Assembly (NCBI GenBank): GCA_014529385.2
Contig: CM043952.1
Location: forward strand, 156,380,057-156,436,056
DNA: 56,000 nucleotides
Source: Adiantum capillus-veneris
Taxonomy: Eukaryota; Streptophyta; Polypodiopsida; Polypodiales; Pteridaceae
Direction: 5' to 3'
This document shows positions 10,791 through 21,555 of this stretch, in pieces. A program made the translations under genes and the position numbers. The notes beneath the pieces are model-generated. The model did no database searches. It had not been told where the DNA came from and was given only the letters and a program-made list of their open reading frames with translations. The first letter of the stretch is position 1. Every line of letters begins with the position of its first letter.

Positions 10791-11130
10791 ATGGTGGGAT
10801 CTCTACACAATTCTACACATCTCTAGATTTTAGGGAGGTTGAGAATACCACCTTGATTACCTTTCTGTTGAAGATCAACTAAATGGTCGAATGGTCCAAT
10901 CCTTCATAGCACATTAGTAAATTAGCAAAAATTAGTCAAATTAGCAAGGGGTTAGTGAGAAATTAGAGTGTGTAAACACACAATTGGCAAGATACGTGTC
11001 AAATTAGGGAACTATGAACACAATGCTTCATGCATACACATTAAAAATCCACAAAAACATAAACACACAAGTGTTATTAGTGAGGGAACACATTCAATTA
11101 TTCTATAATTACACTAGAGTAGGCCATCGT

Positions 11131-11147
11131 TCCTGGAAACGGCGCCA
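11131..11147 (-). other. Primer-binding site of element A
   Basis: Two bases inside the 5' LTR the minus strand reads TGGCGCCGTTTCCAGGA. It begins with TGG, as needed to pair with the CCA end of a tRNA. The TGGCGCCGTT core is typical of Tat/Athila elements, where it is usually attributed to tRNA-Asp. Confidence 0.75.
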
Positions 11148-11149
11148 AA

Positions 11150-12089
11150 TGTTGGGGTCCCATTGTTGCAATAGCTCCAATGACCAAAAAATTATCAATC
11201 CAGAGGGATGAGCTACCCTGCTAGGGCATGGAAGCACTCACACGGTTAGTGAGCTAATCTTGGCAACACAAATGGTTAACTCTAAGAGGTGAGCTTCTCG
11301 GCCTATGGAGGAGCTAAGCCACACTGAAGGGCAATCTTCATATCCACTTCTCTTCACCTCTAATCAACCCACTCACACACACTACGATTGCAAGACGTAC
11401 ACAACACTAATCCTATCACGCAACACACTAATCCTATCATGCAACACACTAATCATAAGCACACACACATAGATCTATTGAGCACCACACTCCAATCAAA
11501 CCTACATGCACACACAAGCAAAAGAGGGCAATCACATAAGATTAATGAGGGATTAACCACTAATTAGCTAAGATCTAGTTAATCTAAGCATCATAGGCAA
11601 TCACAAGAGGTAAGAGAGAGGCATAGTGAGAGAGAATGAATTATTGATTAGTGTTAATCAAGTCTCATGAGCAAGGAGAAGCTCAAGGACTCCATAGCCA
11701 CACACCTCAAGAGCTCTCACCAAAGAGTGCTCTCAACAGATGACTTGGGAACCCTAATTTCTTTTACCCATTGCCTTATATACCTAGGGTAAAACTATGC
11801 AATGTCCAGCTGCCCAAGGCCTTTAGGGCTCACCACTTACTGAATCTGCAACCTAGGCACAGTAAGTGACCTATTCTTTACAACTTGGAACTCCCATTGA
11901 TCCCATAACACATTAAAATATTACAATGGCTTGAAATAATTCGGGAATTTACAATACGTGACCACTTTGGGAAAACGTGGAAAATGTGTAATTCCAATCT
12001 TTACTACTTCTTTGTATGCATCCTCGATGTGCATCCATATGTCTTTGGTCTTTAGCAGCTTCTGTTAACTGACGTTGACTCAGTTAACA
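11150..12089 (-). repeat. 5' LTR of element A
   Basis: 940 bp, homologous to 1986-2895; most length difference comes from small indels. A TATA element on the minus strand (TATATAAGG, about 11770-11780) would drive transcription toward the gag region. Confidence 0.92.
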
Positions 12090-12094
12090 CATTT
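12090..12094. repeat. Target-site duplication of element A (right copy)
   Basis: CATTT, identical to 1981-1985. Confidence 0.9.
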
Positions 12095-14214
12095 CAAACT
12101 TCTTTGTTCTCTAGTCTTCTTTCTTTCTCTCCCTACTAAAACTCTGTAGGACCAATTGAACATCTCATGAAGGGCATTGCTCTTTTTCGTTGCACCTTCA
12201 TGTCGTGTATTTTTAAAATACAGTGTTTTGCTTAATAGTGTGAGCGCTCCATTTTGTGGCTGCTCCAAATGCCTAATGACCCATAAGTGTCGAGAAAAAA
12301 TGCACTATGTGCAAAAAGAATGTGCTGAAAAAAAACGAACTTTAGTTTCGCATACATATGTATTTTGATTGAAAAAAGCATCCACCATTTGTGTTGTAAA
12401 ACTATTGATTGACAACTTTAAGGTGGATATCTCATCATCGGTTAGCTTTGCCTTTTTGAAAAGATGAAAAATATAATTAGTGGACTGGCACACACGAACA
12501 CGCTTAATTCCTAAGGCTGATTCATCACCTTTATAGATGGTAATGTCACATACCTTTTCCCACAACTGAAACTCATTGGGACTTTGGGAGTCATAATAGT
12601 TTGAAAGAAAATCCCTAGCTTTACTATCACCCATACATACTTTATTAGGGCAATCTTGTGTACTTCCAGACGCCTTCTTGTCCTTTGATAGCTCAACTAC
12701 ACCCCCATGTAGACCAACACTCAGTAGAATAGATTTGAGTTCTAAGATTGCGGTGTGATTGGTATACCATTTCAAAGTCTCATGTGTCTCATGTGGGAGA
12801 TGAAAAGCTGCCAGCCACAAAATATATTTCTCTGACTAAACACCTAAATACATGTTTCCCTTCTCGTTGGCATTGAGCTCAACAGTGACACTAACCAAGG
12901 CCCTGCTCATCAACGTAACCCTTACCCTTTCGAGCCGTTGACCTTGAACAACTTGACACTCATCAAGCTTCATAACAAATATTGATTTTCCATCACACTC
13001 TTCTTGTGTCAACACATAAAATCTTATCATTGACTCTTGGAGCTTCAACAAGTCAACATACACATTGTTGAACTCGTTGTAGCGGAAGAATTTGTTTTTT
13101 TCTAATGGCATGTCATTCTCCACATACAGAAATCCGCCCAACAAGCTTGCAACATCATTATTGGCGCACTTTTTTGCAACACTGACACTGTAAGGCGTTG
13201 GCAAAAACTGAAACAAATCTTTTACTCGATGACCAAGTGTGAAACTTCTATACAAAGCTTCATAGACCTTGAAACTTATTCCTCCACTATCACACACCTC
13301 CATTATCTCTTGAGGTGACACAATGCTCTTTAGCTCACTGAAATACTTCTGCCCCAAAACATTAGCAATGCGAATGTTGGATGGATCATCTAGTAGCTTA
13401 ACCAACTCCTTTGGCTTGATGATATGCTACAGTAAAGCACGTCTGGTTGATTGAGCATCGGGATCAATTCCCATCATCATTCGAGCCAAGTTTTTGCATA
13501 TTGAATTAGCGTTACACCAACCTGCAAAACATGTATGAAATCAGAATCTTGCATCCATATTCTTACCAAGTTTAATAGACATGTTTCTTTTGAGCTCCAC
13601 CACTTGAGGATAGCAAGGACATCGCTTGTCTCTTGTGCTTACGAATGTGGTAGCCGAGGGGAATGTGTGTGAGATGATTGATTTGCCAAAACATATTCCA
13701 TGAAGTGTGTTGTAGTTGAACATAATTGTCTAGTCGAAGCTCCTGCTCTTTTTTTTGTTGTTGTACTTTGTCATTGAGATTCACCATCTCATTGTTTAGC
13801 TGCTTCGTCTTCTTGTTGGCTTCCTCTCTAACTTGCTATAGATCTTTTGCGGACTTCTCTTGCAATGATGAATAGGAAGCCAATAGATATTTACTTGCTT
13901 AAATTTCATTGACAAAAGCTGAATACAATCTCCAATAGTAGACAAACAATCCGTCTCTTCCATCTCCAATAAAACGCAGAAGCTCAGTAAATTACAAAAG
14001 GGTAGTGGTGCATTGGTCGTTGGATCACTAGGGTAAATGTGGCTATCAACCCATACGTCGATTGCCTTGCACCCAATGCTTCATAGCTGGTCTGCAACAT
14101 TGGGATTGATGTGCCAAGTTGCACAGTAGTGTACTCCTGCTCCAACTTAGCGTTTAAACAATATCGTTTTGGCCTATTAGTAATGTCTTGCAGTGGAGGG
14201 AGATTGAATGACAT
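12095..14214 (-). pseudogene. Unrecognised coiled-coil gene, interrupted by element A
   Basis: The minus-strand start is ATG at 14214 (MSFNLPPLQDITNRPKRY). After frame breaks comes a coiled-coil segment (about 13880-13720; repeated Lys/Gln/Glu with EKSAKDL and NDKVQQQKKEQELRL). Then follow two long open segments: 13405-12836, with LVKLLDDPSNIRIANVLG and ERVRVTLMSRALVSVTVEL, and 12820-12305. The last continues past a TAG to the element A insertion at 12095, and the gene ends at 1857. A GTAAG...TTTTGCAG pair near 13567-13523 would give a 45-base intron, but the frame also reads straight through with one TGA, so the gene may be intronless. Stops are mainly TAG at likely Gln positions. I do not recognise the family. 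Sustained open frames, a shared codon phase across the insertion site and the H3-like gene next door suggest a real former gene. Confidence 0.6.
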
Positions 14215-14485
14215 GCTTGCTAGCTAATCAAGAAAATTAGAGAGAGAATGTGTAATGGTAACTACTGCAAGCAGGGAAAGCTCGCTATGGATGAAAAAAG
14301 TGGAGAGTACTCACAGATAGTAGAAAAGGATTATGTTGTGGAGGGAAGAAAGAGAGGGGGTGTAGCTCAATATCCTTTGAATTCAAAATGTTGATCATGA
14401 GAGATTTAAAGAGAGAAATGCTGTTGCACATAGAGGTAATGGAGTTTTCCATTGCTCTCACCTCAAGCTGGAGTGGAAGAAGCAT

Positions 14486-14552
<67 letters not shown>

Positions 14553-14830
14553 TGAGAGAGAGGGAGTGAGAGAGAGAGTAGACCTGCAACCTTGGAGGAT
14601 CTACACTTTTTGTCAGATGTAGGCAGCATAGAATATCCTCTTGATGATTGGGAGGTGGAAGTGACAAGAGAGAAAAGGGGGGGGAAAGAGAAAGAGTTGG
14701 CTCACATTTTAGAGAGAGAATGCAATGAGAGGATATGAAAAATTTTCTTTTTTGGCGGAGCTGAAAAGTGCTTCTTTTAATGAGAACTAAGTGAGAGAGA
14801 GTGTTTTATATGTTAGAGAGAGAGAGAGAG
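14215..14830 (-). promoter_or_regulatory. 5' region of the coiled-coil gene with CT/CA-rich leader
   Basis: On the minus strand a TATA-like TATAAA lies at 14805-14810. The stretch between it and the ATG is rich in CT and CA repeats, including the compound (GT)n(GA)n array at 14488-14580 as read on the plus strand. CT-rich leaders are common in plants. There is no direct proof of promoter activity. Confidence 0.3.
14488..14580. repeat. Compound microsatellite (GT)n(GA)n
   Basis: An uninterrupted GT tract to 14520 is followed by GA tracts with a few GGGAGT breaks. Confidence 0.95.
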
Positions 14831-14974
14831 AGGAGAGAGGTTCCAGAAAAGACATTTTAAAATTCAATTACCCACCTCTCTTTTGGGTTAAAATAGCCTA
14901 TTTTAAAAATACAAAATATAGAAATGGTATTTTTAAAAATCTCAGCATAGGCCTTTTTCCCCTCTCTTTTAGGC

Positions 14975-15351
14975 TTGTTCAAACATGGATTAAGCTTTAA
15001 GCATTTCCTTAAACTGCCAAATAAAGAGGCCCTCCTATACCTCCTAATGTCTACAGAGCTAGGAGCCAACATGTTACGTATTCATGTGTTAGTAGACTCT
15101 GGTGCAAACTTGAATACAACTAGTTGGGATCTATATCAAAAAATACCAGAGTTAGTCCTACAATCATTGACAGGATGCTCATAAGATTCAATGGACTCAA
15201 ATACAAACAAGTATGGGTACCTAAGAAGCTGATTATTGCTCAAAAATCAATGCACAAACTGTGGATTTCAAAACAAACAACCACGGTCCACAAAAGTGCT
15301 TCAAAGACACCACAACACTTGCCAAAGTCAAAATCCACTACAATGATGTAG
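14975..15351 (+). pseudogene. Retropepsin relic of a decayed retrotransposon
   Basis: The frame at about 15060-15150 reads LRIHVLVDSGANLNTTSWDLYQKI, which contains the D-S-G-A active site of a retroviral-type aspartic protease. After a frameshift the next frame (to 15351) gives KQVWVPKKL and KLWISKQ, the same W-x-P-K type of motif found after the protease of element A. No RT or integrase follows. It is probably the remains of a distant relative of element A. Confidence 0.5.
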
Positions 15352-17136
15352 CGTCCTAAACTTTTGACACAAACTAAGACAAGAAGCGGTTTTAACCTTC
15401 ATCAATTTAAAAGCGCATTGCCAACTTACAACACTTGTTACATGGGACATGGTTATCAACACAAAAAGAGGTAAACCTCATTGTTGAATGCCCTTAAGCA
15501 CTTTGCTCAAGACCCACCTCTCACACAACATTAGTTTTTCCATGCATTGAGTGAGTATGCCTACATATGATAGGGCCCGATTACAAGGCCTTGCATAAGG
15601 CACTACTTTGATACTCATGCACATCAAAACCCTAAAAGCTCATTGTCGTTCAAGAGAATTCCAACTAGGAGGGGGGAGGCATTCTAAATGCGGACCTATT
15701 GATCAAATGAGAAAAGGGCATTGTTTTATCAATTTTGGTGTTGTAATTTGCATTTGATTTTCTCTTTTGACAAATCTTTTTGATTTTATGCCCTAAAAAG
15801 ATGAAATATACCAAGAATAAGGAACAAACATCATATATGAGCCCTTAGGTGTCAGTACTTATGTACATATTCTACAAAATTTTTACTTATATTTAATATT
15901 TCTCTATTTTCATTGCATTGTTTATTTTCTATAATAATAAACAATAAAAATTATAAGAAAAGTAAAAACCAAGTACAAATAGTCTATGAAGTGACAAGAA
16001 CTTCCAAAAGTTTAATTACAGGTCATCTGGTCAAGATTCAAAATCGAAATAACTTGATTAGATGAAGACCAAACTTGACTTGCAGATTAAGGCATTAAAG
16101 CTACCAAATGCTTTGAAGAAGTCTCACCAAAAACTCTACATGCAAAGTGATACAAGAAAAGAGGCTCTTAGACGTCGAAAGCATCAAAATCCGTAAAAGT
16201 CATCCAAATGACATCCGAATGGGGTCACACTTCATTACATAGCTTCTACATGGCTATTGCATCATGTCTTGCATCATACATAGTGCCACGCTTTAGCCTA
16301 TAGTTCAAGACAATAGTCATAGCTTCATTCATACGACAAATGACTAATAGCAAAAATAATGGCATCCAATATATAGAGTGACACATCAAGTGTGTCTCGA
16401 GGGAGTATATGTTTATGTGAGAGTAGTCACATAACTTTAAAAATGTATATTTGTGCTAGGTAGAAGAAATTGTGATTTTTTCTCTGCCTTATTCATGTTA
16501 AACAATAGCCAAATCTTGTTTTAGCAAGTGTTTTACCCTAACATGGAAACTAATGCCTATGAACTCCCAAATGTATTGGACTTACTCAATGCCAGTAATG
16601 CACTTTTTTCACCTTGCCAAAAGTTTGAAAGTGGTAAAATCTTCCATGGGAGGCCACATTTATGGTACAGATGGTTCAATACCCTTAAAACATCATGGGG
16701 AACATGGACACAAAGCTGGAAGTCAATCAGAGTTGAGATCTTCAATTTGAGAAAAAAAATATGATTTTTCCCATAGGGGCTAATCACCTACCAAGCAAGG
16801 TTTTCAACATGATAGTCATTTTGGCTAGATTTGATTGATCGCTCTTGTAAGGTCAAAAGTCAAAAAGCTTATATCTATTGTGAATAGGGTCCAAAAAACC
16901 CTACAAGACCTGATGTCAAGAGCCTAGGTTCAAGCCAAACCACTCAGTCAAATTTCATCATTTTTGTACCATAGCCTAATCTTAGTGTACATCAAGCCCA
17001 TGAGGTCCAAATCCAGAAAAAGTTTCTATCCATCATAGCTAGGAAAAAATTGCAATTTTTTCTTAATCTTTGCATCAATGAAAAATTTTCAAGTTTTTTG
17101 TGCATTCTACATGAAATATGTAGTCATTTTAATTTA
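15352..17136. other. No recognisable gene
   Basis: AT-rich sequence with only short, unsupported ORFs. A G-rich run (AGGAGGGGGGAGG, about 15671-15684) looks like a polypurine tract but has no LTR beside it. The segment is probably the decayed interior of one or more retrotransposons. Confidence 0.5.
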
Positions 17137-18475
17137 CACTAAGTTGGTAAAGGGACACTTATATGTCTTGGGACACTTTTATATCCTACTAAAAAGTGAC
17201 CATTTTCCTTCTATTATTTGAGGAGTTTCAAAAAGATTATTTTAGTGTTATATATCCAAGAAGTTGACTTATGAGCTAGAAAACATGAATTTTTTTTTGG
17301 TTACTAATGCCACCTTCAACCTTATTCTTGCAAAGAATTTCTCTACCTAAACTGTGTTAAAAACATGTGTTTTTTTTAGCCTTTTCTTCAAAGAATTGCA
17401 CCTACAATACATGATAACTGAACTTTGTGAGATCTATAGTGCTAGAGAACTAGTGTTAGTAGTTCTCAACACGTTTTTATGCTTTGAAGGAGAATCAAAT
17501 GGTTATTGTAAAAGTTATGATTTAAATACAAGAATTTCCTAGTCTTGATTTTTTTGCCAAATTATATACTTTCATGATGTTTTTACTGACATTAATAAAA
17601 TCCAAAGACAATTTATATATTATGTACGTGGGTTTCATAACATGAAACTACTCTTCCTTGAGTTTTGGGGTATCCAATACCCTATATGGTGAACTATACA
17701 AGCACAATTGAGTTTTTTGATTTAACAAGAATTAGAGCCATTCTAAATTTAAAAAATTAATTTTTATAGTAATGCTAATTTCAGCGGCCAACTATGCAAG
17801 CTTTGTAGCTTATATTGCTATCTAATTATGATCTCAAATTTTGCCTATATATTGAGCATTCTCTAGGGGATTGAAAAGATGAAAAATTGGAGCCTTGATT
17901 TTCTTGTTTGTTGTTTTAGTACTTTTGTATTATGCAAAAATTATCAATGGTAAAACCGTCTTTTAAGTTTTTTAAAGAGTCCATGGCTACTTATGAATGT
18001 AAGGCCAATGGGGACCTAAGCAATTATGCACTTAGAAGCACCGATGAGCGTGGCTATATAACCTTTGATGATATGTCAACAGAATGGAAAAATGTAATTT
18101 TTTTGAACATTAATCTTTATTGAAAACAAAATGGTGAAGCTAAAAGAATGACATGGTATGATCACTAACTCATTGAAGTTTATGGTTAAAATTATGATAT
18201 GCTCTAAAAAAATCTTCATCCTTCTTAGTATGCAATTGATTGCATAAATTGGTGTTTTGAGTGAAATGCTATGGTACATCATCTTTGGGGGCTTCTCATG
18301 ACCAAATAGTGTGGAATTTCCAAAGTTTCTCACTTTTTTTTTGGTAAGTAGTGGTAACTTAACTTCAAGAATAAGAAATGATTTTTCAACAAGAATGATT
18401 CTTGTATGAGTTTGGAGGTTTTTTTCAAAACACTGAAAGGATACTTTTAAATTGCATTGGGTTGCCAACCTAGTG
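17137..18475. mobile_element. piggyBac-like TIR element, copy 2 (decayed)
   Basis: 1,339 bp, exactly the length of copy 1 at 36766-38104. The two align by eye along most of their length: the double GGACAC box near the left end, the stretch following 'GTGACCATTTT', and the right-end CACTGAAAGG. The termini are CACTAAGTTGGTAA on the left and the reverse complement of CACTAGGTTGGCAAC on the right. The flanks TTTA and GTAA each differ from TTAA by one base. It has no transposase and is non-autonomous. It is older than copy 1, judging by its more divergent termini. Confidence 0.65.
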
Positions 18476-18736
18476 GTAAGAAAGCCAAAGAATCGGCAAT
18501 CTAAATGGATGCATAGAGGAATATAAAATGCAAGAATAACTCTGAATTTTTTCTAAAACTGCTACTTTGATGTGATGGTTATATAGGAGCTATGCAGAAC
18601 AACACGAAAGGAATGCCCAAGAAGTGGAGCCGCAATAAAAAAGCTGGAGCTACTATCAACCTTCACTTACCTCAAGGAGACAAAGAGAGTCTCCTAAATT
18701 TCAGACCTTGACTCATTTCAAGGAAGACATGCAATA
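18476..18736. other. Non-coding 3' interior of a retrotransposon
   Basis: Sequence leading up to the polypurine tract of the LTR at 18749. No coding frame is seen. Confidence 0.4.
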
Positions 18737-18748
18737 GCAAGGGGGGAG
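18737..18748 (+). other. Polypurine tract before a lone 3' LTR
   Basis: GCAAGGGGGGAG lies immediately before the TG of the LTR, so the parent element is in plus orientation. Confidence 0.7.
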
Positions 18749-19351
18749 TGTTGAAAGATTCCAACAATAGATGCCTACTCCAGAAAAGGAGATACTTGAG
18801 AGGTTCTTTGAGCCCTTCTAACAAAAAGTGATTGTATTTTTCTCACCAAAAAATGATTATATCTTTGTTCACTTTTTATTTATGCGGAATCCGAATCTAG
18901 GAGCTTCCAAGCTATATCATAAGTTAGACAATTTTTCCAAATAGGTTACTTATTTTTGAAGTAGTTTTAACCTTTGTACAAATATGACCCTTAGCTAAGC
19001 TATAAAAGGAAACAGTTTTTAAGGTTTTGAACATTCATTTTTATTATAAAAAATAAGCAAATAAGGTTTTCTCTATGCATCATGAGCACTCTCTTACTAT
19101 CAAGATTTCATCTCTTTGCATTGCACTGCACTGCAGCACACGATTACTCTATTGACAAGCCAGAGCATCAACATGTTAGCCTTGAGAAACTCTTCACGTT
19201 GATATCTACATTACAAGCATTTTGTGAGATCGGAGCATCGACTCCCATGACCTTCCAGGTGACATATCTCACTATTCAAGCATCATTTTTAGATTTTGCT
19301 AGTCACATTATATTCCCAGCACTTGGGAGCACCTAATAGGTGTGTTCAACA
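18749..19351 (+). repeat. Lone 3' LTR (603 bp)
   Basis: It begins TGTTGAAAG and ends GTTCAACA, giving perfect TGTTGAA...TTCAACA inverted ends. It has a TATA box (TATAAAAGG) at 19001-19009 and is preceded by a polypurine tract. The matching 5' LTR is not in the window, so the element is truncated or scrambled upstream. The G-rich tract followed by TGTTGA is typical of Ty1/copia elements, but no copia coding sequence is left to confirm this. Confidence 0.65.
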
Positions 19352-19693
19352 CTAGATTTGGGGACCTGCAATTTTAATGCTGAAAAAAATCCCATATTTT
19401 TTGTGTCCAAATTTTAGCTTTGTTGGCCTTTAAGTGTTTTTGACCTAGTAAAGAATGTGCCTACCAAGTTTGGTGTTGATTTGCTACTGGTTTTACATGT
19501 GGATGAGTGATTGGATTAGAGAGGTAGAAATCAAGTTTTTTGCAGTTAAAGAGATCCTAGATTATTTCCACGGAGTGTGTTATGTTCAAACAAAATATTT
19601 AAAACATCTTGGCGTGCTTCCATGCCCTAGTCGAAGTCACTTGTTCCCTACAATTGACATTTTAGTCTTGGGACCGTCTATTTGTGAGATGTG
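19352..19693. other. Flank between the lone LTR and element C
   Basis: No gene is supported; one short plus-strand ORF without known motifs. Confidence 0.4.
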
Positions 19694-19697
19694 ACAG
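19694..19697. repeat. Target-site duplication of element C (left copy)
   Basis: ACAG directly precedes the LTR at 19698; the same four bases follow the other LTR at 31001-31004. A 5-bp duplication is more usual, so one base may have mutated. Confidence 0.6.
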
Positions 19698-21304
19698 TCA
19701 TAGCCGTATTTCGGCTCTCCGTAATTGCCATAGTGAGTTACCCCACCCTACCAAAATCACCTAAACACTGTGGCTATTCTTACCTTTTCATTGTACATAG
19801 GCGTGGGTGAGTTAGGGGGCTTTTCCCATATCTTCTTAAAACCCTCAGCTATCTAGTCACTAGGCTAGTTGAGCCAAAAAAATAAATAAAATCAAAAAAA
19901 TAAAATATATTATGGCCCATTTGTGTGTAAATATTGCATTGTATATATGGCCTAAATATAGGGATTTTTATAATTATTCTGGTATTTTATTTAAATATTT
20001 ATACTTAGGTGTGTGTTTTATTAAACCTGTGTATGCCTTCTTTCATCCTCTTACACCATAAGTATATTTTTTGCCAATGTGTACATACTCTAATCTCATA
20101 TTTTTCTTTTATACAAATCACCCCCACATTTTCACCCTCACCCTCGTGAAAACAAAAAATGATTTCTACTCCCTTAGTCACGTTTATTATATTATTTTCA
20201 TTTACTTGCATACCTTTTCTTTTTTCACCCAAAATAATACAAAGAGGGAGCATATCATATGATTCCAATATCTTTCCATATCCATAATTTCTTCATATTT
20301 TTTTATTTCTTTTACTCATTATTCTAACACCATGTGCTCATTGCTCAAGCTAAAATCCATGAATAGTCCATACACTAGTCCCACCATGTATATATTGCTT
20401 TATTCACCAATAATCCTCCTCCATGTATGTGTAAAGGGCAACTTGGATTCTTTGTATTATGATATGACAAAGGAGGGGCTCACTCATGGATGCATTGTAC
20501 AAATTCAACAAAGGAGGAGGCCACTAAAAGACTTTTGCAGGCATAAAAAACAGGCTTTTTGGTGAGATTTTTGGCACCCATGTCCACTCCGAATTTGGAG
20601 CGGTGGTCAAAAGAGAAAATGTAGCCCACTAACTAAGTAATCACCTCAAAGTTTTTCATGATTTTTGGAGCTACTAGCGGTGAGATAGGATTTTTTGAGT
20701 GGACCGCAGTCTGCCCACTTCTCTCACAAAGTAACCCATAGTCTTCTCTCACCTCCTTTCCCACTTCCACACACACACACACTCATTCCTCTCCATCCCT
20801 TACTCAAACCTGCACCTTTCATGGTTTCTCTCACCTTCTTCACCATTAACCTCCCCTCTTACTTCCATAGCTCTCATATGAGCTCTACATGTACATACAC
20901 CATCTCTATGCCTCTCTCTATTACTTCCAAAGTACAATTCCATCTTACCCCTTCTCTATATACATAAAGTTCAGCATGTAAACCATGCTTAACCTCTGCA
21001 AACTGAGAAATATCATCAACTTGCCATTTTCATCGTGGTAATCAACCTTGACGGCGGTGGCATAAAGAAGAGAAGAAGAAGAAGATGATCGATAGTCATT
21101 TTGGGAACCTACACAAGTAAGTACTTCTTCAAGCTTCACCATCACAAGGATTTTCTTACTTCATTCAACCATCCACCTCATTCTGCCTATTGTAAATGTA
21201 ACATTGAATTTCTAATGATTACAAACACTAACCACTAACATACTAACAAAAATAGCCATTGACCTAACTATAAAAGACACCTCACCTCAAGACATGTGCA
21301 TAGT

Positions 21305-21307
<3 letters not shown>

Positions 21308-21364
<57 letters not shown>
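21308..21364. repeat. (CT)n microsatellite in the 5' LTR
   Basis: A CT tract with one TTT break. It has a counterpart of different length at about 29936-29981 in the 3' LTR. Confidence 0.95.
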
Positions 21365-21365
<1 letters not shown>

Positions 21366-21547
21366 CCCTTCCTTAAAACTCTACTTTCACATTATCTACC
21401 ATCAATAATGCTCTCTTTTGAGCCCACATCCATGACTCAAGCAGACAAAGAAGGTCCGCAATGTTTTGATATTCAGAAAAATCATAATCTTGATTTGTTA
21501 GCTTGTAAATTAGGATTTCCAATCATCTTAATGAGGGGTCTCCAACC

Positions 21548-21555
21548 TATAAATA
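21548..21555 (+). promoter_or_regulatory. TATA box of element C
   Basis: CCTATAAATAGGACC, perfectly kept in the 3' LTR at 30166-30173. It is the likely transcription start region of the retrotransposon RNA. Confidence 0.6.

Larger units (their letters stand above)
7583..11130 (-). other. Long non-coding leader of element A
   Basis: About 3.5 kb between the primer-binding site and the gag start. In plus-strand order it holds a strongly T-rich, low-complexity stretch (about 7980-8790), GA arrays (listed separately), a small MITE-like insert (9241-9441), a strongly A-rich stretch (about 9690-10240), CA-rich patches (about 10500-10620) and a short tandem repeat (about 10720-10790). There is no coding sequence I would defend; the predicted Ser-Leu and Arg-Glu proteins here are only readings of the microsatellites. 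Confidence 0.7.
1986..12089 (-). mobile_element. Element A: complete non-autonomous LTR retrotransposon
   Basis: Two LTRs of about 910 and 940 bp begin TGTTGGGGTCC and end GTTAACA. They are flanked by the 5-bp duplication CATTT. The element reads on the minus strand: its 5' LTR is 11150-12089, the primer-binding site lies next to it, and the polypurine tract lies next to the 3' LTR at 1986-2895. The interior (8.25 kb) has a leader of about 3.5 kb, gag-like modules with a zinc knuckle, a degenerate aspartic protease and a Lys-rich tail. I find no reverse transcriptase, RNase H or integrase motif in any frame, so it must have depended on an autonomous relative. The GGCGCC-type primer site resembles that of Tat/Athila Ty3/gypsy elements, which makes such a parent likely but not proven. 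Confidence 0.92.

Noticed and set aside
13523-13567. A 45-base intron with GTAAG and TTTTGCAG borders in the coiled-coil gene
   Set aside because: Very short for a plant intron, a multiple of three, and the frame reads through it with only one TGA; a premature stop is an equal explanation.
15353-15380. TGTAGCGTCCTAAAC as the start of another LTR
   Set aside because: No polypurine tract before it, no matching partner and no convincing CA end with a duplication could be found.
20005-20967. Genes inside the 5' LTR of element C
   Set aside because: The same short ORFs recur in the 3' LTR (28.6-29.6 kb) with small differences; they have no codon evidence and are just LTR sequence.
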